Of a DNA stretch of 64,000 nt, positions 9,100-19,340 are shown one piece after another. The stretch comes from Kappaphycus alvarezii (lineage: Eukaryota > Rhodophyta > Florideophyceae > Gigartinales > Solieriaceae): contig NADL03000471.1 of the NCBI GenBank assembly GCA_002205965.3, forward strand, positions 2,790,001 to 2,854,000, read 5' to 3'. Below the pieces are notes generated by a model, which ran no database searches, had not been told where the DNA came from, and saw nothing but the letters and a program-made list of their open reading frames with translations. How positions within the stretch are numbered: position 1 is the first letter of the stretch; each line of letters begins with the position of its first letter. The position numbers were made by a program, and so were the translations under genes.

Positions 9100-11185
9100 C
9101 GGCATCAATAAAGTGTTCCATAGCTTGCGTTCCTCCCAACCGTACTGCCCCCGTGGCATCCCCATTAGCTGGAGTCAACGCCTTGCCCGCCCTTGCAAGA
9201 CATGGAAGTCTCGCGCACGAATCCAGGACCGAAACCCCTGCTCTGATACCCAGCCAGCTGGCCACCCGCGAGCAAGCACTCACCACTTTGCAAGATACAT
9301 TCACGACTTCCCTTCCGATCCTGTCTCACATCCCCACTCGGATCCGACCTTACATCTGCGATTTTTTTTGCCCGAATCATGCGCGAGGCTGCCCATGCCG
9401 GCGAAACAGGGAAGCCAGACGCGATGCAGAAGCTGACCAAGGTGTTCAGTGATGCTCACAACAGCTTCTTCCCCGCAGGCTAACCGGAGCTCAGAAGTTT
9501 CGACGGTTTCAAACACAGAAACAATGGCATAGATTGGGCTCTGGACCACTGGGCAGTACGAATCTCTGTGGGATGAGACCCTGCAATTATCATGCTCCCA
9601 ATCTTCAACCAGAATGAACCCCGCAGATCAGAAGCAACCAAACATACGCAGGTGTCTGAAGCTCGCCAGAGAGGGAGCCTACGGAAAAGCAGCCCAAGCG
9701 CAACAATTCCTCGGAGTCTAACCAACAACGCAGGTGGTCTCCGATGTTCTTCGTGCCGAGCACCCGCGAAAGGCTCCCGCCACGGACAACTCGCAATTCT
9801 GCCCACCCACCGAGCTCCCACCATTTATAAGTATAACACGAGAAGAGTTCACCCATGCAATCATACGCTTCAAACCGCGCTCTGCCCCAAGTGGTTAAGA
9901 ACTCCGCCCCTGTCTTCGTTCTCGCTCCTCGGCTTCCCAGAACGGCTTTTTGGACTCCCTCAAGGAAGTGGTCAATGTACTGGCCATGGGAAAGCACCAG
10001 ATTCCCTGGCTCCGTGGACTGCACGCGCCCCTTTGACCCTGTGGCGAAGAAAGACAGCATGCCGCGACCTATTTCAGTGAGGGAAACCTCGAGGAGAATG
10101 GTCAGTAGCTGCCTAACGACGAATGGAAGGGGTCGAACAGCGCCATACTTCCAACCCGTGCAAGTGAGAATTGCGGCTACCGCAGGAGTTGATACTGTGG
10201 TACATAGTGTCCGAAGAGTGTTGAACAGGTTCGGAAACAGTCCGAACCAGGCGCTCTTGTGCATCCACTTGAAGAATGCGATTAACATATGCAGCCGTAC
10301 TTTACTTCTCGAGGGCACCGGAACCTACTTCCCTCAGTTGCTGAGATGGCCAACGTGCTGCTACCACAACGATCCAGCTTTCTTGTGAACGGGCTATGAA
10401 GTCATTCGCATTGTCGTGGGCACCCAAAAAGACTATCCGCGCAGTTGGTTGTCATTTAACCACGTTCTGCAACCAAAAGCATTGAGGACTAAGGGATTGA
10501 TTTCACAATCTGCAGGAGACGAGGAAACCGAAAGTCCCCTCTTGGAACTATGGTACCACGATGACGGCTACAATGTCGCAGAACACGAATCTGTTCTCAA
10601 GCTCATCGGCATCTTTTCGTCACCGGAAGCAAGACGCCTGGGCTTGCATTTGTCCATCCAACAATTCAAGATCTGATGGCCAACAGCGCCTGATTAATTG
10701 GTAAAATCCCGTTACCCACCCGAAATGATTCATGGTTATAGCGACGGCACCACGGTTCTGAACGCAGCCATCTCTTCGAAAGAAGTCATGCGAAAATACA
10801 TTCTGCTCCATGTCTACTCTCTTCAGCCGTTTCTGCACGCCGCATTGGATCTTCAAGACGAAAAAGTGTCGTTTCAGATCCTGCACAAGTGTTTTGGCGC
10901 TTATTTGCCCCCTACGAGTGGTCCCGCCGTCTTTTAGATCGAAAGGAGCAACGTATGTCGACAACCTGATGGAATATTCGATGCGCACACTTGCCGGTGG
11001 TATTCTTCACAAGACATTTTCAGAGAGCTGTAGCTGCCCATCAAGCCAGTCGAGAAAAAAACGACTTTGGTATAGGTCTCACCTCCGCGGTGGATATCGC
11101 AGCGGCAGCCTTTCTGGCTTCAAGCGCTGGGTCGAGCAAGGATTGTGCTCGGGTCTCGCCATCTTCGATTACAAGCCCTATTAGG
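9100..11185 (+). mobile_element. Non-LTR retrotransposon alpha-D, 5' part
   Basis: The 5' portion of an alpha-family copy, interrupted at about 11,185 by beta-E and resumed at about 15,562. Its frame stops inside the GLTSAVDIAAAAFLASS segment, which in copies F and H is followed by further thumb sequence. Blocks from there on reappear after beta-E. Its 5' limit is uncertain; RT-leader-like peptide appears from about 9,300. Confidence 0.65.
9300..11185 (+). pseudogene. Alpha-D reverse transcriptase (decayed)
   Basis: The ORF would prime reverse transcription at a cut DNA target. The leader reads LPILSHIPTRIRPYI near 9,330 and ARGGAYGKAAQAQQFLGV near 9,665-9,720. EEFTHAIIRFKPRSAPSG (about 9,845-9,900) is the usual lead-in to RT. 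RT blocks follow: RPISVRETSRRMV (10,067 on), YFQPVQVRIAATAGVDTVVH, and a catalytic YHDDGY box at about 10,552-10,570. A post-RT region reads GTTVLNAAISSKEV (from 10,750), QPFLHAALDLQDEKVSFQIL and HKCFG. Several stops and frame changes occur. The first RT aspartate block (VDLQNAF in copy H) is altered here to CIHLKNAI, so even without the frameshifts the site would be damaged. Confidence 0.65.
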
Positions 11186-14100
11186 TACTCGAATGACACT
11201 GACCGCTTCTTCTTCTCTCTTCTTCCTCTTCTTCAACCTCTCACACTCTCTCCAAAGTTCTCCCACCTGTTCATATCCCTGCTCAGAATGGCGAAAGCCA
11301 AAGGTTACAAGGCACTGTCGCCCTCTTGGGCGGACATAGCCAAAGCTCACATGCAACCAAGAGTTGCAGCCATCCCGTCCACCGTACGCGACTTCTGCCG
11401 TCTACAGAAAGGATCACTGGAACAATTACTGGCACCACCCGCACCAAAGGCCCCAGAACGCCACGGCCGATACCCAATCAGTATCGCGCCCACCCCTGTC
11501 AACGGAAAGACAGGGCTCGAATACGAAATGGCCCCGATGATGTCCACTCTCGCGTTCTCCGCATGGCCGCCGGGCAAGGGAGCCCTGTCGTCTTATGCGG
11601 ACGCACAGGCATGCCTGCTGATAGCGGCAGAGGGTGCCGTAGAGAGCCTACCAAAGCACGCCCTCCTCAAGGTGGGAGATTGGACAATCGTTGTTCACCA
11701 CGCTGCCGATTCTCCAAGTGTCCTAAAGATCCTAGAAATGCTCCGCAGCGACCTCCCTGGTGGTCGTCTCTGCACGAACACACTATCGGAACTCGTCACC
11801 GAGCTCCCCACAGTGGAGTGGCAAGTCGATGCTTGCATTGCAGCCGCCCGTGAGGTTGGAAACCTCAAGACAATAGCCTCTGATATCACTATGACAGACC
11901 GAAAAGCACTAGCGGAAGCAATTAACCGCCTCGTTGACGAGGCAGCAGCGACCTTGCCTCGAGGAAATGCATTCGTGAACTTCATCACAAAATTCTACAG
12001 GGGTGCCCACACTTGGCACCGGCAACTGGAGAAAAAGGCGGACCCTTAGCTGACGATGCGAATACCAATGGCAACAAACAGGATGTATCAGACGCACAGG
12101 ACAACCCCAGTGCAGCTCCGGAGCCAAATACTCCAGCAGAGGCCCACCAACACACATCCACGGACACCCAGGACGAAAGTGTGGAGATACCGGAACCCGC
12201 TACAGTCCGGGAAGAACCCAAAAGCGCTGCACCATCGGAAACAGGCACAAAACCCACACCCGCAGAAACTGCGGACCCGTCGCCTACCAACTTGCCGGTT
12301 GCCAAACCGAATGAAACAAGCGCCGCTCAGCACCCTAAACAGTCCAAGCCCGTTATTGCAGCCCCACCCATGACGACTGCGAAGACCGAGCGACGCACGA
12401 ACCGCACCCGCGCCCTGTCGCAGCGCATGAAAGACATGCGGGAGGAGACGGCAAAACGTGACCCTGCCCCCCATTGGGACAACGGGCAAGCAGGACATCA
12501 CGCCACTAATCCCTCCACTCTTTCTCCCTAGCCCGCAGCAATCCCTCAAATGACTTCCTCAGAGACCCGCGAACGGTCCACGCAAGCCACGTCCCTCCCT
12601 ACGGTTTACGATGCATTGCACAGCCCGCTAAGGCCTTCGGACATCTTCGACCGCATACCCGGAAACTGCATGCACAGCCTCGCCATATTACTCATACGGC
12701 TTTTCCGCGCTGCGACAAAGGCACGGAATGCCGATGCAGTCCACGCCACCCTCCTCCGGATACACCTTCTTCCCACTGCAGTTCTGCGACGCTTAATGCG
12801 TGGGGAAGCCGGATGGCGGTCTCAAATAAGGCAAAGCCAAGGACTGCGCGAACCCATCCGCCGTGCCAACGCTGGCGAATGGTATGAACTTTGGACAGAA
12901 GCAATTCAAGCCCACAAGATTAGAGAAGAGAGAATCGCTAGGCGTCGCCGCCAGCAGACTGACAGTAGGCACGACCCGAAGTTTCGCCGAGCATCCCACT
13001 TGGCTGCAGACGCGCAATACGGACGTGCGATGCGCGCGCTACATCAGTCGCGCATCGCCGACGTGCAAGACCCGCAGGTTATAGAACGTCTGCAAGAGCT
13101 GCACCCAGCACCGCAGTCTCCGTGACAGCCATCCAAGCGAGAGACCTTCCGCTCCCGATGGACATCACTGAAGAGGCGGTTCTGCGCGCTGTCCGACGCC
13201 TTAACCCAAACTCCACGCCGGGCCCAGACAGAATGTCCCCGCGGCTCCTTCGTTTGCTGGCCAACACAACCGTGAGTCCCGAAGCAGGAGTGACAGGCAT
13301 CTCGGTGCTAACTGCTATTGTGACGAGATTAGCCCAGGGGGATCTTCCGGACGACACAATTCCTTTGATCTCCTCTGCGACACTGCTGCCCATCCAACCT
13401 CGGCCAGAACAGATTCGCCCCATTGGCATTGGAACGGCCCTGAGGAGACTTGTAACAAAGGTGCTTCTACCACAAGCACTGGAAGACACGAGAGAATATC
13501 TCACACCCCTGCAAGTGGCCCATGGCGTGCCCTGCGAACTGGATTCCATTGTGCACGATGCATGGAGATTGGTACAATGCCAGGGAAACAAGGAAGAGTA
13601 CGCACTGGTGTCCGTGGATGCACATAATGCCTTCAATCGGTTCTCCAGACAGCGCAGGATAAATTTGCTGCCGACCAAGGTACCATCGCTATGTCGTTTT
13701 CTGAACATGGTGTACGCTCGCAACAAGCCTTCGCTAATTCTGCCAGTGGCGCCTGCACAAGACATCCCTAACCAAGAAGGGATGCAACAAGGGGACCCGG
13801 CAAGTATGCTCATGTTCTCCCTTGTAGTGAATCCATTAGCAACAGAAATTGCCGGGCGAACACAGCTCAGTCTACACAAATGGTATGCCGATGACTGCAC
13901 CCTCATAGGCACTCATACGGAGCTCGACAAAGCAATCCATATCCTCAGTGCCAGGGGACCCGATCACTGATTGCATTTGAACCCGGCGAAAACTCCTCTA
14001 TTCTGGCCGCGCCAGCCTGGCAACCGCTCATCGCCACTATTATACCGCTTCCCTAGAGATAACTTTTCCACTGAGGGCATCGACCTCCTCGGCGCCCCGA

Positions 14101-15561
14101 TTGGAACGCCCCAATTCATAGAAAACTTTCTCAATGAGAAAATCAGCGGCTGTAAGAACACTTTATCGCTGATCGACGATATCGGAGACGCTCTTACTCG
14201 GTTTCACCTTCACCGAGTATGTGCCTCGGCATGCAAGCTTCAGCATGTGGTGAAGCTAACGCCGCCGGATGTGTCCACTGCCATTGCAATGAGATTTGAT
14301 GAAGAACAGTTGGAATTCTACTCGCGCTCCAATAATGTGCCGATGACCGGTGCAGTTCGACAGCAGGTATCCTTACCTCTGCGATATGGCGGCCACGGCT
14401 TCACAACTGCTGCGACGCTTAATATCGCAGCGTATGCGGCGAGCATTATTGAAGCCCAGCAACTGCGATGCCCTGACGAGCCCGATGCGTTAGAACACCG
14501 TGAACCTATACTCGTAGGTACGCGGAAGCTGATGGACACCTTCGAGACTTTGTACGACAGCTCCAAGCATCCTTTCCGAACGAACAAGGCAGTCTTCCAG
14601 AGGCACTGACAGCGGCCAGCCTTGCTGCCAAGCCCGATAATCCACACAACGTTCTATATCGAGCCTGGTGCGAGTCGGCAGCAAAGTCCTTCTGGAAGGA
14701 TGATGAATGGGCAAGATTCCTCAACCCCGCAACGCACTCGGAAGAAGATATTCGGCGAAGGATACGCCGCCAAGCATACATGGGGACGCCTGCAGCAGCG
14801 TTCCTCACTGCGCATCCGTCTGCGGTCAAGCGAACGTACGACGAGATGTGGACACTAATGCTCCGTCGCCATCTGGGAGTGCCCATGTTTGACGACACTG
14901 CTCCGCTGCGGTGCGCGGAGTGCCACAGGCCCATGGACGCTCTAGGAGACCATGCAGCAGACTTATGCAACAACGGTCTCGGATGGACCAACCGTCACAC
15001 AGCGGTGGTACAGGTACTTGGCCGAGAGCTGTTCAAGGCAGCAGGAGTCAGCGTTCAATACGAAGTGAAGTACCTACTTCCTGGACTGAACGCGCGACCC
15101 GCAAACATTCTGGTGTACCTAAGGTCTGATGCAACAAACACCCGGTCCCCTCTCCCAGTGGCGTATGACGTGACTGTTTCATCCCCGTTCCAAGAGAGCT
15201 ATAAGTCAATGGCAGCACGAGAAGCGCGAGCTGTCGCAAACGCAGCAGGAAAGCGGAAGAAGAGAGATTTGCTACGAAAGTGGCAGCGATGCCAGGCGAG
15301 GCAATGCCGGGACGATCAAGGCTAGGATGGGATTTTGTACCACTAGCCTTCGACTCGTCAGGAACACCCTCTTTAGAAACATCCAAGGTTACAGAGACAT
15401 ACGCGGCAGCAGTAGCGTCTCATAGCGGATGCGCGAATGGAGGAGTGAAGACTCTCCTGTATCTGAAGCTTAGCTACTCAAACTGGTCAACATGTGCAGC
15501 ACCCGTGATTTGTCGCGCACCGCAACACGCAGGGCTTAGTCACCCAATTCCAACTTCATTT
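11186..15561 (+). mobile_element. Non-LTR retrotransposon beta-E, near full length, inside alpha-D
   Basis: A roughly 4.4-kb element with a pyrimidine-rich leader (11,205-11,280), ORF1 (11,288-12,531, one frameshift) and ORF2 (12,550-15,564, several frameshifts and one stop). The 3' end is placed at about 15,561. Up to there its 3' tail matches the tail of beta-M (CGCAACACGCAG then TTAGTCACC, 15,520-15,546 versus 36,069-36,095). Alpha-D sequence resumes immediately after. No poly-A tail or clear target duplication is visible. Confidence 0.75.
11288..12531 (+). pseudogene. ORF1 of beta-E (unknown function)
   Basis: The ATG at 11288 begins MAKAKGYKALSPSWADIAK. The same frame is open further upstream only because it runs into alpha-D sequence. 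Residues 1-253 are open to a stop at 12,047-12,049 and include APMMSTLAFSAWPPGKGALS and HALLKVGDWTIVVHHAADSP. The neighbouring frame continues the peptide with a Pro/Thr/Glu-rich, then basic tail (TAKTERRTNRTRALSQRMKD) up to 12,531, so one frameshift near 12,040 is likely. No RNA-recognition motif, zinc knuckle or esterase motif is seen. In non-LTR elements ORF1 commonly binds element RNA; that role here is inferred only from position. Beta-J keeps a weak counterpart near 23.2-23.8 kb. Confidence 0.5.
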
Positions 15562-15564
15562 TAA
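12550..15564 (+). pseudogene. ORF2 of beta-E: reverse transcriptase with restriction-like endonuclease end
   Basis: It starts MTSSETRERSTQATS at 12,550 with no apurinic-type endonuclease in front. The lead-in (GRAMRALHQSRIADVQDP, about 13,020-13,075) precedes RT blocks LNPNSTPGPDRMSPRL, IRPIGIGTALRRLV, VSVDAHNAFNRFSRQRR (first catalytic Asp), EGMQQGDPASMLMFSLV and WYADDCTLIGTH (about 13,880-13,912). A C-terminal zinc-finger-like CAECHRPMDALGDHAADLC lies near 14,910-14,965, then TNRHTAVVQVLGRELFKAAG. NARPANILVYLRSD...VAYDVTVSSPF resembles the R/K-PD...D core of restriction-like endonucleases. Frames change near 13,122, 14,600 and 15,290, and a TGA interrupts at 13,968-13,970. The stop used by beta-M (TAG) is TAT here, so the frame runs on to 15,564. 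Confidence 0.75.
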
Positions 15565-15870
15565 ATACTTCGCAACGTTGCATGTTTGGACTGTACACCA
15601 GTGATAAAAGTTTGCCTGACACCAACACGTTTTCAGCTTGGTATTCTCGTTGCCGCCGATCAGACAGACTCCCCCGTTCAGCAGTTTCGGCTCAAATAGT
15701 CCTCCCACGCAGAATTTCCTGACAAACGCAGTCCACGTGGCGCTCATAGCGCAATTACCCCAGGGTGCCAATCATACGCGAGTGTTCTTCCGAGCATCAA
15801 TGACAATTGCAACGAATCTCGTCGACCGTCGACCATATGGTCAACGATTGCAATATCGATCCTAGCACGT
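15562..15870 (+). mobile_element. Alpha-D, resumed 3' part
   Basis: After beta-E the sequence again matches the alpha family. LTNAVHVALIAQLPQGANHTRVFFRASM (read across 15,720-15,802) aligns with LTEAVQEAAQDGIPLGGARR in copy F and with the matching stretch of copy G at about 18,420-18,515. It stops by about 15,870, before the zinc finger and endonuclease parts. Confidence 0.6.
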
Positions 15871-15959
15871 ACTCCCAAGCTGGGCAGCGACGAACTTCAA
15901 CTATCTTAGCTTAAACTGTCAGCTAGGCCTGTACGCGTTTTATAATACATTAAGTAAAG

Positions 15960-18148
15960 ATGATCAATGACAATGAAAAAAGTTTAATGCATTCAACATC
16001 TGTGGCTCTTTTCATGAGGCAGCTGCCAGCCAGCCTGCAAACGCTCCGCACGTTTCGCACGCCTCGCACGCTGTGGCTCTTTTCAGAAGGCAGTTGCCGG
16101 CCAGCCTGCGAAAAGCTTCGAAACGCTTCGCACGCTGACCAGCAGGTGCCTCATGAAAAGGGTCACTGCGAAAGCAGCCAGTTACCTGCAACCGGTGCAG
16201 GTGGGGATCGCCACTCCATGTGGAACGGACAAAGTCGTACGCAGCGTTTGACGAGTGGTCCAAAAGTTCGGACATAATTCCGACCATGGGATGCTTACCG
16301 TGGATTTTGAGAATGCTTCCAACCTATGCAGCCGCTCTGCATTCTTGGACGCCACGAGGAATCTCTTCCCGGGGCTTTTGCCGTGGGTCGCATATTGCTA
16401 AGCGCACGAACCTGCATATCTGTGGGTCGGTGCTCACACTATTCGTAATGTGCGAGGGACACAACAGGGCGATAACCTCAGCGGCCTCCTGTTCGACCTG
16501 TTACTGCACCCCATCGTAATCAAAATTCAGCAGCTCCTAGCCTCTGGGTACGAGGAAGATAGGAACGTGGGAAATTTCTTGCTCCAACTGTGGTACCATG
16601 ACGATGCATACATCATCGGACGCCACGACCACCTCCTGAAAGCACTTGACATCCTCTCCTCGCTCGATGTAACAAGCCAAGCACTTCATTTTTCGCAGTC
16701 TTAATGTAAGGTCTAGTGGTCTACTGTACCGCCTGAGGCAGTGCAACGCCTAATTACCCGATGGAACTCAGGCAGGAATACAGTGCAGGTACTACTGTCC
16801 TCAACACCCCCGCTAGTTCCGCACAGTTCAGTACGCAATTTTTCACCTCTCGTGAACATTCCCTCGAAGCATTCCTCGACGACGTCGTCGATATCGAGAG
16901 TACCCAAGTGGCATTTCAGCTCCTGCGCAACTGCTTCGGGGTCTGTAAGATCGGGTATTTATTGTGCGTAGTACCGCCATCGTGCACCGCACACGGTGCT
17001 GCAATATTTGCACCGCACACGATGCTGCAATATTCGACGGAATGATGGATCGTGGCGTCCGAAAGTTGGCTGGAGGAGTCCTCGATTCTGAATATTTTCG
17101 GGAACTGCAACTACCTGTCAAATCCAAGGAGGAAAAAACCCGTCCCTTGGACTAGGATTCACGCCCGCGAAAGATATCGCAGGTGCTGCGTTTCTGGCCT
17201 CCAGTTGAGCCTCCAACAGGCTGTGCGAAAAGGTTTTGCCAGCCTCCATCAGGAGTCTCACAACATATGAAGACGCCCTCGAGGCTCACCGGCTTTGGTC
17301 TCAATCCTGCTTCCAGTCAAGGATTCTTCCGTTCAGTGCCTTTTGCTAAAACAAAACACCTTCGCAAAGACACTCACGGAAGCAGTCCAAGAGGCTGCTC
17401 AAGACGGTATACCTCTCGGAGGCGCAAGGAGGCAGTCTTTTCTTGCTTCGATGGTGCTAGCAGACGCGAAGGAATGGGCGTAATGTTCCCCGCGCCAGGG
17501 TCTGAAGACTACTATCGACGCCCGCGAATTCTCGACATAGCTTCAACACTACTGTCAAGATCCGCTTTTCGCTCCGGACACACCGTGCCCGAGAAGAAAC
17601 TGTCCGGAAACAATTGATTTCTTCGGGGATCATCTCCGGCACTGTGTTAACGGAGGCCACAGAATTCGAAGACATGACCGCCAAGTTCACTTGCTTGTCC
17701 AGGACCTGCAGAAAGCTGCTCCTCACCCCGCCATCGAGCCGAGGGATGGCCTTCATCGTACAAGGCCGGACATCAGGGCAATGGGAAGCACTGAAGGCAC
17801 GGATTTCTTCGATGTCACTTTTGTCAACCCCTCGCGCCATCCAACAGGAGAGTGCGCACCTTTAACCCGCTCACATCCCTCAACGCGGCAAAGGCTGTAT
17901 AGTATAGAAGATATGAATCTTTTATCGCGACCGCCGCCCGAAGCAGGCTCATACTTATCCCTATATCCACCCTCGGAGGCTGGCACCCAGACGCCCACGC
18001 AGTGCTAACCGACGTGGCGCGGGATGTGGCTGTTAGGGCAACGGAGATATACGGGACGGTTCGAGCAGTTTTAACCCAGAGGCATGCGGCAGCAGCAGTG
18101 ATGTCCAATGCATCATGCCTGCTGACAGGCTTTGAGACAGTTATTTAG
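15960..18148 (+). mobile_element. Non-LTR retrotransposon alpha-F, 5'-truncated, decayed
   Basis: This plus-strand copy carries RT (about 16,140-16,700), a post-RT linker (16,780-17,260) and the zinc-finger/endonuclease end (17,350-18,148). RT blocks include YLQPVQVGIATP, LTVDFENASNLCSRSAFLD, GTQQGDNLSGLLFDLLLHP and LWYHDDAYIIG (about 16,585-16,617). The linker has QVAFQLLRNCFGVCKIGYLL. The end has LTEAVQEAAQDGIPLGGARR, then RTRPDIRAMG...GTDFFDVTFVNP near 17,755-17,830, and a tail PISTLGGWHPDAHAVLTDV (17,970-18,010) ending with TAG at 18,146-18,148. Stops and frame changes are frequent. A short tandem duplication (16,001-16,136) sits at its 5' part. Confidence 0.7.
16001..16136 (+). repeat. 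Two-copy imperfect tandem repeat (71 and 65 bp)
   Basis: The unit starting TGTGGCTCTTTTCA and ending TTCGCACGC occurs at 16,001-16,071 and again at 16,072-16,136 with scattered changes. The start of copy 1 (TTTTCATGAGGCA) also reappears inverted at about 16,147-16,159. Confidence 0.7.
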
Positions 18149-18359
18149 GCACACGAGTGACATTACCCATTATCCTGAACACGTCTGACATACACCGGAG
18201 TATAGCCGAACCGCACCTTTCAAACATTAAAGAACCAAATCGATTTCAGCATCTACTGTTCTAATAAAAATACAAGGCTTGGAAGGATGGATCCAAAGCG
18301 TCCCTGCCCAAGTTCGAAAATGCACATTCCTAGCGAACAGATTTCTCCCGGGCTACAGC

Positions 18360-19202
18360 ACTTCGGCTTTCCGAAAGGCTAACGTTCAATATCTTTGGCT
18401 CAAACCCATCCCCTCAAAAGAAATTGACAAACGCAGTCCACACGGCAGCGTTTGAAAAGCTTCCACGAGGCGATGGCCGCGCACAAGCGTTCCGGGCCTC
18501 AATGAAACTCCCGGGAGCAAAGGGATAGGTCCACTGCCCTCCCTCGACAGGTTTGAAGACAATCAGCTCACGCCACTTCAACCAATGGCTCAAATACTTT
18601 TGTCAGGCCCCACTGTTTGAACCTGGAACTATCTGCCCGAGGGATGGTTGTTCACAAACTCTCGACATCCATGGCGACCATCTCATCCATTGCAGACACG
18701 GCTCGGGTCGGATTGGCCGCCACGATGATCAGGTCACTTTGTTTGGTCACGACCTCGGCTTCGCCGCAAGACGCCCTGTTGTCGAACCCCGGGCCCGTGG
18801 GGAACACAGAACGAGGCCAGATATCAGGGCGACGGGCGCGGTTGGGGTACCGACTACTTCGGCGTCACTTTTGTGAACCAACTAGCCCCTTCTTATCTCA
18901 GAATGAGATCTTTCAACCCCCTGACGAGCTTAAATGCGGCCCACGCTGATAAGTTACGGAAGTACCAGGGGTTTGTGGCCAGATTACCTGACAGGAACAG
19001 GCTCGTTCCCTTCCCAATCTCCACGCTCGGAGGGTGACACCCCGACGCGTTTTCTCTCATTGCGGAAGTGGTACGTTCGGCAGCCAGCCGAGCCACGGAT
19101 CAATACTCCAAGGTGCGGGCCATTCTCCTTCAGCGACATGCCGCGTTGATGGTCACCTCCAACGCCGCGTGCTTGCTAAGCGGACTCTCAGCTACGTTTT
19201 AG
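18360..19202 (+). mobile_element. Non-LTR alpha-G, 3'-end fragment
   Basis: Only the C-terminal part of the alpha ORF remains. LTNAVHTAAFEKLPRGDGRA (about 18,423-18,482) is followed by a CCHC-like block CPRDGCSQTLDIHGDHLIHC (18,631-18,690) and GRIGRHDDQVTLFGHDL. Next come HRTRPDIRATG (near 18,810), the restriction-like endonuclease PD motif, and then a tail STLGG-HPDAFSLIAEVVRS, ending at TAG 19,200-19,202. Frames change at least twice. The RT is absent, consistent with 5' truncation during target-primed insertion. Confidence 0.65.
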
Positions 19203-19340
19203 TCGGCTGGAAAGCTCACTGAACCGTACTCTTACTGTAGACTCAGCAGTAGCAACGTTTAAGCAGGGCTCCCAGCCATTACACCACTCGCAGTAAACCA
19301 CCCAAAAACGTTCCCGCTTCCCCTGACTCTTTGCCTTCTA

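Noticed and set aside
8754..9452. 232-codon plus-strand frame with an ATG
   Set aside because: Its start crosses the GTACT microsatellite and its composition looks random; only a small part near 9,330 overlaps alpha-D leader sequence.
9605..10318. 237-codon minus-strand open frame
   Set aside because: It is antisense to alpha-D RT blocks, which lie on the plus strand; no motif of its own.
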